Source: JAWWOL01 sp963797535
Lineage (GTDB): Bacteria > Actinomycetota > Actinomycetes > JAWWOL01
Assembly: GCA_963797535.1 (NCBI GenBank)
Contig: CAWCPQ010000001.1
Span: 2,170,001-2,234,000 of the forward strand
DNA length: 64,000 nt
Direction: 5' to 3'
Shown: in pieces, positions 15,809-23,622 of the stretch
Layout of the letters: each line of letters opens with the position of its first letter
Numbering within the stretch: the stretch's first letter is position 1
Position numbers and translations under genes: made by a program
Notes under the pieces: generated by a model
What the model saw: the letters and a program-made list of their open reading frames with translations, nothing else
The model's database searches: none
Told to the model about the DNA's origin: nothing

Positions 15809-17197
15809 TCAGCCCGGTGCGTTGACCATCAGCTGACGGGCGGCTTCGGTGAGGCTGCCGGACAGCGACGGATAGATCGCGAACGTCTGCGCGAACTGGT
15901 CAACGGTCAAGTTGTGCTGCACCGCAAGGGAAACAGCGAGAATTAGCTCGCTCGCCCTGGGAGCGACGACGACGCCGCCGAGCACCGTGCCCGTACCCGG
16001 CCGGCTGAACAGCTTGATGAACCCGTCCTCGATGCCCTGCATCTTGGCCCTCGCGTTGGTGGCCAGCGGCAAGGTGACCGTGTGCGCCTGGACGATGCCG
16101 GCCTCGACGGCGGTCTGGCCAACACCGACCATCGCGATCTCCGGGTTGGTAAAGACGTTGGCCGCGACCGTCGACAGGCTCAGCGGGCTGACCGCCTCGC
16201 CCAGGGTGTGCCACATCGCGATGCGGCCCTGCATGGCTGCCACCGACGCGAGCAGCAACACGCCCGTACAGTCACCGGCCGCGTAGACGCCGGGAACCGT
16301 CGTACGCGAGACCCGGTCCACCTTGACGAAGCCACCGGCATCCAGCGTGACGCCGATCTGGGCGAGACCGAGCCCGTCGGTGTTGGGAACGGATCCGACC
16401 GCGAGCAGGGCGTGCGATCCCTCGACCGTGCGGCCGTCCTCGAGAGTGACGAGCACGCCGTCGGCGGTGCGGGAGACGGACTGCGCGCGCGAGCGTTTGA
16501 GCACGGTCATGCCGCGGGCGGCGAACACCGACTCGAGCAGCAGGGCGGCATCGACGTCCTCGCCGGGTAGCACGCGGTCGCGGCTGGAGACGAGGGTCAC
16601 TTGCGAGCCGAGCTCCTGGTAGGCGGAGGCGAACTCTGCTCCGGTGACGCCGGATCCGATGACTACCAAGGACTCCGGGAGTCGGTCGAGGTCGTAGACC
16701 TGCCGCCAGGACAGGATGCGCTCGCCGTCCGGGGTGATGCCGGGCAGCACGCGCGGGTGCGCGCCCGTCGCGATCAGGACGGCGTCCGCGCCGAGGCCCT
16801 GCTCGCCGCCGTCGTTGGTACGGATCGCCAGCCGCTGTGGGCCGAGGAAGCGGGCCGTGCCCTCGATGACCTCGATACCCTCGCGGGCCAGCCGAGCACC
16901 GATGTCGTCGGACTGCGCCCTGGCGAGGGACTTGACCCTGGCGTTAGCCGCCGGCAGGTCGACGACGGCTGCGCCGCTGCCACCGGGCACCCGTACCCCG
17001 AGCTCGGCGGCCTCGACGATCGACGTCATCGACGCCGAGGTCGCGATGAGGGTCTTGCTGGGCACGCAGTCGGCGAGAACGCAGGCCCCGCCGAGCCCGT
17101 CGCTGTCGACGACGGTCACCTCGGCGCCGAGCTGTGCGGCTACGAGGGCAGCCTCATAGCCGGCTGGCCCTCCACCGACGATGGCGATCCGGGTCAC
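15809..17197 (-). CDS. lpdA: NAD(P)H-quinone reductase LpdA (flavoprotein disulfide reductase family)
   Basis: Protein of 462 residues; GTG start with GGAG 4 bases before it. FAD-binding GGGPAGYEAA is at 8-17, an NAD-binding GSGVTGAEFA occurs mid-protein and a dimerisation domain ends the chain. The active-site region is GGACVLADCVPSKT, so both cysteines of a C-X4-C pair (Cys39, Cys44) are present, whereas M. tuberculosis LpdA has lost the first as I recall. The C-terminal His-Glu dyad of lipoamide dehydrogenase (HPTxSE) is replaced by YPSLSGS. Together with its place near deoD this favours an LpdA-like NAD(P)H:quinone reductase over a true lipoamide dehydrogenase. Confidence 0.9.
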   Translation of the reverse strand: MTRIAIVGGGPAGYEAALVAAQLGAEVTVVDSDGLGGACVLADCVPSKTLIATSASMTSIVEAAELGVRVPGGSGAAVVDLPAANARVKSLARAQSDDIGARLAREGIEVIEGTARFLGPQRLAIRTNDGGEQGLGADAVLIATGAHPRVLPGITPDGERILSWRQVYDLDRLPESLVVIGSGVTGAEFASAYQELGSQVTLVSSRDRVLPGEDVDAALLLESVFAARGMTVLKRSRAQSVSRTADGVLVTLEDGRTVEGSHALLAVGSVPNTDGLGLAQIGVTLDAGGFVKVDRVSRTTVPGVYAAGDCTGVLLLASVAAMQGRIAMWHTLGEAVSPLSLSTVAANVFTNPEIAMVGVGQTAVEAGIVQAHTVTLPLATNARAKMQGIEDGFIKLFSRPGTGTVLGGVVVAPRASELILAVSLAVQHNLTVDQFAQTFAIYPSLSGSLTEAARQLMVNAPG

Positions 17198-17260
17198 GGC
17201 ACTCCTCGGGTCAGGCGAAACAGGCGGTCACGCCTCCAGTAGGCCGGTCCCATTCTCCAC

Positions 17261-17266
17261 TAGGCT
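17261..17266 (+). promoter_or_regulatory. -10 box of a leaderless transcript (GGCT-like gene)
   Basis: TAGGCT ends 6 bases before the ATG at 17273, the spacing expected when transcription starts at or next to the A of ATG. No Shine-Dalgarno is present, which supports a leaderless start. Confidence 0.5.
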
Positions 17267-17272
17267 TGCACC

Positions 17273-17731
17273 ATGGCCGTCTATGCCGCCTACGGCTCGA
17301 ACCTCAACCCCGACCAGATGCGAACGCGTTGTCCGCACTCCCCCGCTGTCGGCGCGGGCTGGTTGGTCGGCTGGCGCCTCACGTTCGGCGGCGGTGACGA
17401 CATCGGCTGGGAGGGCGCCCTGTGCACCCTGGTCGAGGACGTCGGCTCGCAGGTGTTCGTGATGACGTACGACCTGACGGCCGAGGACGCGGTTGAGCTC
17501 GACCGGTGGGAGGGCGTCGACCTGGAGCTCTACCGCAAGATCCGGTTGCGGGTGCAGACCCTCGACGGTGAGCCGTTGGCCTTCACCTACGTGCTCAATG
17601 CCTACGAGGGCGGCATGCCGAGCGCTCGCTACCTCGGCATCATCGCCGAAGCGGCTGAACGGGCAGGCGCGCCGGACGACTATGTACGCGATCTGCGCGG
17701 CCGGCCGTGCCGCAGCATCGACGAGCGTTAG
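17273..17731 (+). CDS. Gamma-glutamylcyclotransferase-like protein
   Basis: Protein of 152 residues with the family's opening YAAYGSNLNPDQM (YGSNL substrate loop) and the barrel strands VFVMTYDLTAEDAVELDRWE, including the Asp/Glu-rich DRWEGV stretch. Family enzymes release 5-oxoproline from gamma-glutamyl amines or peptides; the substrate here is unknown. It starts leaderless from TAGGCT at 17261 and is followed after 10 bases by the purine nucleoside phosphorylase gene, so the two are likely co-transcribed. It is divergent from lpdA. Confidence 0.9.
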   Translation: MAVYAAYGSNLNPDQMRTRCPHSPAVGAGWLVGWRLTFGGGDDIGWEGALCTLVEDVGSQVFVMTYDLTAEDAVELDRWEGVDLELYRKIRLRVQTLDGEPLAFTYVLNAYEGGMPSARYLGIIAEAAERAGAPDDYVRDLRGRPCRSIDER

Positions 17732-17741
17732 AGGCGCAGCG

Positions 17742-18554
17742 ATGACCGTTGAAGCCGATGCCGCCGCCGCCACGCTGGCCGAGCTGACCGGGGTTGCTGC
17801 GCACGACGTCGCCGTCGTCCTCGGCTCGGGCTGGGCCGGAGCCGCCGATCGCATCGTCGCCGCAGGCACCGTGGTTGCCGAGGTGGAGCTCGAGGCGTTG
17901 CCCGGTTTCTCTGCGCCGGTCGTAGCCGGCCACGTCGGACGCGTCCTGTCCGTGCTCATCGGCAGCCAGCACGTGCTCGTTTTCCTTGGCCGCACTCACT
18001 TGTACGAGGGCCGGGGTGTCGACCCGGTCGTGCACGGGGTGCGCACCGCAGCGGCCTCGGGAGTCCGTACCCTGCTGCTCACGAACGCCGCCGGTGGCCT
18101 GCGCGACGGGCTAGCAGTCGGCCAGCCGGTGCTGATCTCCGACCACCTCAACCTAACCGCCCGGTCCCCGCTGGTCGGGGCTACTTTCGTTGACCTCACT
18201 GATCTTTACAGCGCCCGGCTGCGCGAGGTCGCCCGTACCGTCGACCCTTCGCTGGCCGAGGGCGTCTACGCGGCGCTGCCGGGGCCGCACTTCGAGACCC
18301 CGGCCGAGATCCGCTACCTGCGCACGATCGGCGCGGACCTCGTCGGCATGTCCACGGCGCTGGAGGCCATCGCGGCGCGCGCCGCCGGCGTCGAGGTGCT
18401 CGGACTGTCCCTCGTCACCAACCTCGCTGCCGGCGTCACCGGCCAGCCGCTCAACCACCTCGAGGTGCTCGAGGCCGGGCAAGCATCGGCGACGCGCGTC
18501 GGCGACCTCCTCGCCGGCATCCTCACCGGCCTCGGCGATGCCCCGCCCGCCTGA
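17742..18554 (+). CDS. deoD: Purine nucleoside phosphorylase (trimeric type)
   Basis: Protein of 270 residues. ATG 17742 is preceded by GAGG at 7 bases. The signatures are VVLGSGWAGAADRI near the N-terminus, LGRTHLYEG, TNAAGGLRDGL and LPGPHFETPAEIRYLRTIGADLVGMS in pieces typical of trimeric PNPs for inosine/guanosine. The late TNLAAGVTGQPLNHLEVLEA segment carries the base-binding Asn. It cleaves purine nucleosides with phosphate in salvage and would work downstream of the adenosine deaminase encoded at 20867-21946. The symbol follows M. tuberculosis use; punA is an alternative. Confidence 0.95.
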   Translation: MTVEADAAAATLAELTGVAAHDVAVVLGSGWAGAADRIVAAGTVVAEVELEALPGFSAPVVAGHVGRVLSVLIGSQHVLVFLGRTHLYEGRGVDPVVHGVRTAAASGVRTLLLTNAAGGLRDGLAVGQPVLISDHLNLTARSPLVGATFVDLTDLYSARLREVARTVDPSLAEGVYAALPGPHFETPAEIRYLRTIGADLVGMSTALEAIAARAAGVEVLGLSLVTNLAAGVTGQPLNHLEVLEAGQASATRVGDLLAGILTGLGDAPPA

Positions 18555-18561
18555 CGTACCT

Positions 18562-18624
18562 TTCGCGGAGTTGTTGGCGTGAATCAGGCATAGAAGGCGT
18601 CCTCGCGCCAACAACCCTGGCGAA
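18562..18624 (+). repeat. Long imperfect inverted repeat after the PNP gene
   Basis: GTTGTTGGCG (18570-18579) pairs with CGCCAACAAC (18606-18615). An outer TTCGC/GCGAA pair (18562-18566 and 18620-18624) extends the stem across an internal loop, and the apical loop is 26 bases. It starts 8 bases after the PNP stop, so a terminator is the default reading. The AT-richer, non-GC stem is unlike other terminators here and could be a dispersed palindromic element. Confidence 0.55.
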
Positions 18625-18685
18625 GCGTCAAGTGACGGCGCTGACTGGTCGAGACTTGCCGGGTCGTCAGGGTCGGAGGAGCGCA

Positions 18686-19801
18686 TTGGACACGCCCGAG
18701 CTGACCCTGGCACGCGCCGAACAGCTGGCTGACCTGGGTCGCTGGACCGAGGCGATCGACTGCCTGTCCCCCGCGCTGGCAGCCCCGGAGACCACGGGAG
18801 ACGCTCACTTTCTGCTCGCCCGCTGCCTGCTCGCCACGCAGCGGCCCATTGAGGCGGAGCGGGCGGCCAAGGAGAGCCTCCGGCACGATCCGCAGGAGGC
18901 ACATGCCTACGTAATGATCGGGTACGCGCAGCTCGCCACCAACCACTTCCGCAAGGCGCTGCGCACTGCGCAACGCGCTGCCGCGCTCGACCCGCTGTCG
19001 GTCAGCGCCCAGCTGATCCTCGTGCAGTGCTGGCTCAGACACGGCCTCGGCCACCGAGGCCGCGCGCGAGCAGCCGGCGCGCAGGCTCTCCGGATCAACG
19101 CGCAGGCGCCGACGGCCTTCTACGCCGCGGCTCTGGCCGAGTCACGCAGCGGGCGGCGCCATCGGCAGGCTGCGGAAGGGTACGCGCGGGCCGGGCTCGC
19201 CTTGGACCCCCACGACACGGACCTCTTGCTGCTGCTCGGCGACATCCTGCGTAAGTCCCACCGCCATGCCGAGGCGGGCCACACTTACGTAGCCGCAGGC
19301 AAACTCGACCCGACCGACAACCGGGCCCGCCAGCGGCTGACCAAGTTCGGCCCCATCGGTCTCGCCGGCCTCGGCCTGGCTGGGAAGCTGTCCATATTCT
19401 TCAACGGTGGCCGGCTGTTGCGTGCCACGCATGCCCACGCGCTGGCCCTGGCTGTGTACGGGACACTGACGCTCCTGTTCGTAGCCGCCCTCACGATGGG
19501 GACGAAGCTCTACCGCAATCGCACGCTGCCGGAATCGATTCGCCTGCAGCTGCGCAGTGACTACGTGAACTCGGCCCTGGTGTGGCTGCGCCTCGCCGGG
19601 GTGCTGCTGCTCGCCATCGCCGGGTCCGTGCTGATCGATCCACGCGGGTCCCATCTGCCACGCCCGTGGGCGGGAGCGTTCGCCACCATCGCCGTGCTGG
19701 CAGTCTGGACTTCGTTGCGCCTGCGCACCGGACCGCCACTCACCCTGTACGACGTACGGGAGTGGTTCCGCCCGCGCAGGCGTGCGGGCCGGTCGACGTA
19801 G
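18686..19801 (+). CDS. Tetratricopeptide-repeat protein with C-terminal membrane spans
   Basis: Protein of 371 residues from TTG 18686, chosen because GGAGGA ends 5 bases before it; a GTG at 18632 would add 18 residues without a ribosome site. Residues 1-220 are helical repeats of TPR type (LARAEQLADLGRWTEAIDCL, then AHAYVMIGYAQLATNHFRKA and LLGDILRKSHRHAEAGHTYV). Three membrane spans follow at about 250-350. It probably serves as a membrane-attached interaction scaffold; the partner is unknown. The tail meets the convergent 19803 gene with one base between. Confidence 0.88.
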   Translation: MDTPELTLARAEQLADLGRWTEAIDCLSPALAAPETTGDAHFLLARCLLATQRPIEAERAAKESLRHDPQEAHAYVMIGYAQLATNHFRKALRTAQRAAALDPLSVSAQLILVQCWLRHGLGHRGRARAAGAQALRINAQAPTAFYAAALAESRSGRRHRQAAEGYARAGLALDPHDTDLLLLLGDILRKSHRHAEAGHTYVAAGKLDPTDNRARQRLTKFGPIGLAGLGLAGKLSIFFNGGRLLRATHAHALALAVYGTLTLLFVAALTMGTKLYRNRTLPESIRLQLRSDYVNSALVWLRLAGVLLLAIAGSVLIDPRGSHLPRPWAGAFATIAVLAVWTSLRLRTGPPLTLYDVREWFRPRRRAGRST

Positions 19802-19802
19802 C

Positions 19803-20664
19803 TCAGTGCTCGGTCGCGTCCCGCAATTCGTTCAGGTAGGCCTGCGCGTCCTGTGCCGTCGAGCCCTGGACGAAGACGGCGCCGAGGGTGCCCTTGTCGA
19901 CCCAGACGCACACCGCCATCCCGCTCGGCGACACGCCGCACTGAACCGAGCCACCCTTCGGCCCGGCGTCGACGGGCGCGATCGCCACGCCCTGCCCGGA
20001 CGAGGCGGCTCCGGCGAACGCCTGCATGAACTGGTCCCGCTGGTGAGTCATCGAACCCGGCACGTCGCCGATCTCCGCGATCAGCTGTGGCCGGTTGGAC
20101 TGGTAGACCCCCACCTGCCAGTTCTTGATCGCGCGCATGTCGTAGTCGCTGGCCACCTTGGCCTTGGCAGCTTCCATGGCGGCTTGAATCTGCGGATCGG
20201 TGTCGAGGGTAAGACTGTCGAGCGTCGCGGGGAGCGCGCCGACGTGGTGGGCCGTCACGTGGTCATAGGCCCGAAGACCGAAGCCGAACGCGGCCAGCAC
20301 CGCGAATGCCCCGAGTACGAGACCCGCGACTTTCTGGCGGCCCGTCCGGGGCGCCGGTGCCGGTGCCCAGCCGGGAGCGGGCGCGCCGAAGGTCGACTGC
20401 GGGGTACCAAAGGTCGACTGCGGTGTGCCGAACTGGGACTGCGGTACGCCGAACTGGGACTGCGGCGGTGCGAACGCGGCGCGCGGGACCCGCGTAGTCG
20501 TTCGTCGGAGGCGGGAAAGTCGGCGCGCCGACAGCCGGTGCCGCGGGTACGGAGGAGGCAGACACGTGCGCCTGCATATCGATGCCGTACGCCGAGGGTG
20601 GTGGCGGGGGAGCCGGGATGGGCGGAGCCGATGGTGCGCTGCGCCGGCTTCCACCGATGTTCAT
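19803..20664 (-). pseudogene. Pro-rich one-span membrane protein with 7-residue repeats, frameshifted
   Basis: ATG 20664 opens a Pro-rich frame (MNIGGSRRSAPSAPPIPAPP to PPPTNDYAG). At about 20476-20496 the sensible sequence moves to the +1 frame and continues as PRAAFAPP, four 7-residue FG-P-QS repeats, a membrane span (VAGLVLGAFAVLAAFGFGL) and an extracytoplasmic domain with a likely disulfide pair (QCGVSPSGMAVCVWVD), to the stop at 19803. The joined product is about 286 residues. One extra base in a GC-rich run explains the break. The architecture is common for actinobacterial cell-surface unknowns; no function can be assigned. Confidence 0.75.
20391..20474. repeat. 21-bp tandem repeat, four copies, inside a coding region
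   Basis: Four consecutive 21-base units start at 20391, 20412, 20433 and 20454 and share the core CTGCGG. On the minus strand each codes for a 7-residue unit of the type FG(V/T)PQS(Q/T). The repeats flank the frameshift of the surrounding gene, so copy-number slippage is plausible. Confidence 0.85.
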
Positions 20665-20678
20665 ACGTTCTCGCAGGA

Positions 20679-20745
20679 CAAGGTGCTCCCCCAGACCGGC
20701 CGATCTGACCGCTTAGGTTGTCGGCTACCGGCGGGGAGCACCTTG
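20679..20745. repeat. Long near-continuous hairpin upstream of the 20664 gene
   Basis: A perfect 13-bp stem (CAAGGTGCTCCCC, 20679-20691, with GGGGAGCACCTTG, 20733-20745) encloses further CCGG/CCGG, CCGA/TCGG and ACC/GGT pairings, so almost all 67 bases pair. It ends 15 bases before the ATG at 20664 and lies downstream of add on the same strand. It may be an attenuator or terminator between add and the 20664 gene. The rest of the 20746-20866 gap shows nothing clear. Confidence 0.7.
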
Positions 20746-20866
20746 AGCGATCCGGTCCGCCGATGAGCCCGTCGATCTTGGAGATTTCGGTGGCATTCCT
20801 GCGAAATGAGCCCGGAAAGTCCTAGATCAACGCGAGGGCGGGAACGCAAAAGGGGCTCTGGGCGAG

Positions 20867-21946
20867 TCAGCCGCGCAGGACGGCGTACCCCGGCTTGATC
20901 CGCCCGTTGATGATCGACAGCCGCTCGTCGAAGGGAGCGAATCCGCTCTTCATCGCGTTGAGGGTGAACCACTCGAGATCCGCCCAGCCGTAGCCGAACG
21001 TCTCGACCAGGGCAGCCATCTCGCTCGACATCGACACCCCGCTCATCAGCCGGTTGTCGGTGTTGACCGTGACCCGGAACCGCAGGTCGTGCAGCAGCTT
21101 GATCGGATGCTCGGCCAACGTCCGCGCGGCGCCGGTGTTGACGTTGGACGTGGGGCACATCTCCAGCGGCACGCGCAGATCCCTGACGTACGAGGCCAAC
21201 CTGCCCAGGCGCGGCACGCCATCGGCGTCAACGTGGATGTCGTCGACGATGCGGACGCCGTGGCCGAGCCGGTCAGCGTTGCAGTACTGCAGCGCCTCCC
21301 AGATCGACGGCAGTCCGAACGCCTCGCCGGCATGGATGGTGAACCGGAAGCTCTCGCGCTGTACGTGCTGAAAGGCGTCGAGGTGCCGGGTCGGCGGAAA
21401 GCCGGCCTCACGTCCGGCGATGTCGAACCCGACGACGCCCTCGTCGCGGAAATCGACTGCCAGCTCGGCAATCTCGAGCGATCGAGCAGCTGTGCGCATC
21501 GCCGTCAGCAGCGCCTTCATCACGATCGGCTGGCCGTCAGCGGCAGACGCGACCGAGCCCAGCGCGAACCCGTCGAGCACGGCGCGCACCACCTCGGCCA
21601 AGGAAAGCCCCCGCGCGACGTGCAGCTCCGGCGCGAAGCGCACCTCGGCGTAGACGACGCCGTCCGCCGCAAGATCCTGCGCACACTCGGAGGCCACCCG
21701 TACCAACGCGTCTCGGTCCTGCATCACAGCGACCGTGTGCTCGAACCCCTCGAGGTAGAGCTCGAGGTTCTTGCGGTTGGCGCCAGCGGTGAACCAGGTC
21801 GCGAGCTCTTCCACGTCGTACGTGGGCAGGCCGTCGTAGCCGTGCTCCCGGGCAAGCTCGATCACCGTACGGGGGCGCAGCCCACCGTCGAGGTGGTCGT
21901 GCAGCAGCACCTTGGGAGCCCGGCGGATGTCCTGTAGATCAAGCAT
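20867..21946 (-). CDS. add: Adenosine deaminase
   Basis: Protein of 359 residues with all zinc and catalytic motifs: HDHLDGGLR (His16, His18), a mid-protein HAGEAFG (catalytic Glu), HGVRI, and a late NTDNRLMSG carrying the metal-binding Asp. The length is standard. It turns adenosine into inosine, which the phosphorylase at 17742 can cleave, so the two genes form a purine-salvage pair. The yidC-like gene lies 12 bases upstream on the same strand. Confidence 0.96.
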   Translation of the reverse strand: MLDLQDIRRAPKVLLHDHLDGGLRPRTVIELAREHGYDGLPTYDVEELATWFTAGANRKNLELYLEGFEHTVAVMQDRDALVRVASECAQDLAADGVVYAEVRFAPELHVARGLSLAEVVRAVLDGFALGSVASAADGQPIVMKALLTAMRTAARSLEIAELAVDFRDEGVVGFDIAGREAGFPPTRHLDAFQHVQRESFRFTIHAGEAFGLPSIWEALQYCNADRLGHGVRIVDDIHVDADGVPRLGRLASYVRDLRVPLEMCPTSNVNTGAARTLAEHPIKLLHDLRFRVTVNTDNRLMSGVSMSSEMAALVETFGYGWADLEWFTLNAMKSGFAPFDERLSIINGRIKPGYAVLRG

Positions 21947-21958
21947 GTTCCGACCGTA

Positions 21959-22831
21959 CTACTCGGGCAGCAGCTCGCCCGCCGAGGAGGGGGGCGGGTC
22001 CCCCTTGATCCCGGGCCCGCCGGCGACCAGCGCTTCGGGATCATCACCCATGCGCTTGAGCATCACGCTCTGTTGGCCGAACGTCCAGATGTTGGTGGTC
22101 AGCCAGTAGAGAAGGACACCCATGGGGAACGCAAGACCGAGGTAGCCGAACAGCACCGGAATGCCGTACAGCAGGGCCTTCTGCGTTCCCTCCTGTCCAC
22201 CGGAGCTCTGGGTGCCCATGGCCTTGTTGCGGCTCATCATCTGCACGCTGCTGATCAGGCCGACGGCCACCATCAGGATGATCATGACCATGGTGACCCG
22301 GTGCACGGTCTGAGGGTGGCCGTGCAGCTCGAGCAGAACCTTGTTGCTGGACTTGAACGCGGCAGCGAGCGGGACGCCGAGGAACTTGGACTGAGCGATC
22401 TCCTTGACCGTGGCAGAGCTCAGGCCTGCGTAGGCGTGATAGCTGCCGTCCTTGCCGACGGTGAACTTGTGGAGAACACCGAACAGCGCGAAGAACACCG
22501 GCAGCTGGATCAGCAGGGGCAGACAGCCGGCAAACGGGTTGACCCCGTGGTCCTTGAAGATCTGCATCTGCATTTCACTCTGCTTGGCCCGGTCGCCGGG
22601 ATACTGCTCCTTGAGCGCCGCCAGCTTGGGCTGCAGCAGCTGCATCTCGCGCTGGCTGCGGATCTGCTTCATGAACAGCGGGAACAGCACGATGCGCATC
22701 AGCACCGTGAGCAGGATGATCGACAGCCCCCAGGTCCAGGACGCGTCGGTGAACACGGACAGCCCGGAGTGGATCGTGTCGATGACCCAGGCGACGGCGT
22801 AGTACAGCGGGGCCATGATTTTGGCGAACAC
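21959..22831 (-). CDS. YidC/Oxa1-family membrane insertase, paralogue near sdh
   Basis: Protein of 290 residues. GTG 22831 shares a base with the sdhB stop (TAGTG), so translation is coupled. The 60KD_IMP domain is clear: WGLSIILLTVLMRIVLFPLF, the cytoplasmic coiled segment KQIRSQREMQLLQPKLAALK, then NPFAGCLPLLIQLPVFFALF, and a late LLYWLTTNIWTFGQQ. The main actinobacterial yidC sits by rnpA/rpmH near the origin; this copy sits in the sdhCAB operon. It might insert the SdhC anchor or other respiratory subunits, but that is inference from position. The tail is short and charged. Confidence 0.94.
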   Translation of the reverse strand: MFAKIMAPLYYAVAWVIDTIHSGLSVFTDASWTWGLSIILLTVLMRIVLFPLFMKQIRSQREMQLLQPKLAALKEQYPGDRAKQSEMQMQIFKDHGVNPFAGCLPLLIQLPVFFALFGVLHKFTVGKDGSYHAYAGLSSATVKEIAQSKFLGVPLAAAFKSSNKVLLELHGHPQTVHRVTMVMIILMVAVGLISSVQMMSRNKAMGTQSSGGQEGTQKALLYGIPVLFGYLGLAFPMGVLLYWLTTNIWTFGQQSVMLKRMGDDPEALVAGGPGIKGDPPPSSAGELLPE

Positions 22832-23622
22832 TAGTGATCGGTACCGCTCGCCTTGGCGGAGGCCGCGGCGGCGGCCTCAGCAGCCTTCTTGGCTCGCTGT
22901 CGCTTGAACAGCGGATCCCACAGCGAGTCCACGGAACGCTCCTTCAGCGGGATGATGGCGTTGTCCGTGATGTGAATGTCTTCCGGACACACCTCGGTGC
23001 AGCACTTGGTGATGTTGCACAGGCCGAGGCCGCCTTCTTCCTTGGCGGCCTTGGCGCCCTCGTTGCGCGCCAGCGGGTGCATGTCGAGCTCGGCGTACTT
23101 CAGGAAGAACCTGGGGCCAGCAAATGCCGGCTTATTTTCGTCGTGGTCACGGATGACGTGGCAGACGTTCTGGCACATGAAGCACTCGATGCACTTGCGG
23201 TACTCCTGCAGCCGGTTGATGTCCTCCTGGAACATCCGCCGGGTGCCGTCGGCACCAGCGGGCTCGAGGTCGACCTCGGGGATCCGCTTGGCCACCTCGT
23301 AGTTGAACGAGACGTCGGTGACCAGGTCGCGGATCAGCGGGAAGGTCTTCATCGGCGCGACCGTGATCGTCTCGCCCTCCTCGAACAAGTTCATCCGAGT
23401 CATGCACAGCAGGCGGGGCTTGCCGTTGATCTCGGCGCTGCAGGAGCCGCACTTGCCGGCCTTGCAGTTCCAGCGCACGGCCAGGTCGCCGGCCTGGGTC
23501 GCCTGCAACCGGTGGATGATGTCGAGGACGACCTCACCCTCCTCGGCCTGCACCTGGTAGTCGACGAACTCGCCGGTCTCCCCGTCGCCACGCCAGACGC
23601 GCAGGTTGGCGGTGTGAGCCAT
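22831..23622 (-). CDS. sdhB: Succinate dehydrogenase iron-sulfur subunit
   Basis: Protein of 263 residues. The [2Fe-2S] ligands are Cys53, Cys58, Cys61 and Cys73 (CKAGKCGSC and LLCM). The other centres use Cys144, 147, 150, 154 (CIECFMCQNVC) and Cys202, 207, 208, 212 (CNITKCCTEVCP). It carries electrons from SdhA to the membrane subunit. ATG 23622 overlaps the sdhA stop by one base (TAATG). A Lys/Ala-rich tail ends the chain. It resembles the mycobacterial Sdh1 type more than the classic four-gene Sdh2. Confidence 0.97.
   Translation of the reverse strand: MAHTANLRVWRGDGETGEFVDYQVQAEEGEVVLDIIHRLQATQAGDLAVRWNCKAGKCGSCSAEINGKPRLLCMTRMNLFEEGETITVAPMKTFPLIRDLVTDVSFNYEVAKRIPEVDLEPAGADGTRRMFQEDINRLQEYRKCIECFMCQNVCHVIRDHDENKPAFAGPRFFLKYAELDMHPLARNEGAKAAKEEGGLGLCNITKCCTEVCPEDIHITDNAIIPLKERSVDSLWDPLFKRQRAKKAAEAAAAASAKASGTDH

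Noticed and set aside
20391..20474. Possible CRISPR-like array
   Set aside because: Units are contiguous 21-bp coding repeats without spacers.
20805..20824. TAGGACTTTCCGGGCTCATT as a fourth DevR box
   Set aside because: Only the first half fits, the second half (GGGCTC) departs from the other sites, and no dormancy gene is adjacent.
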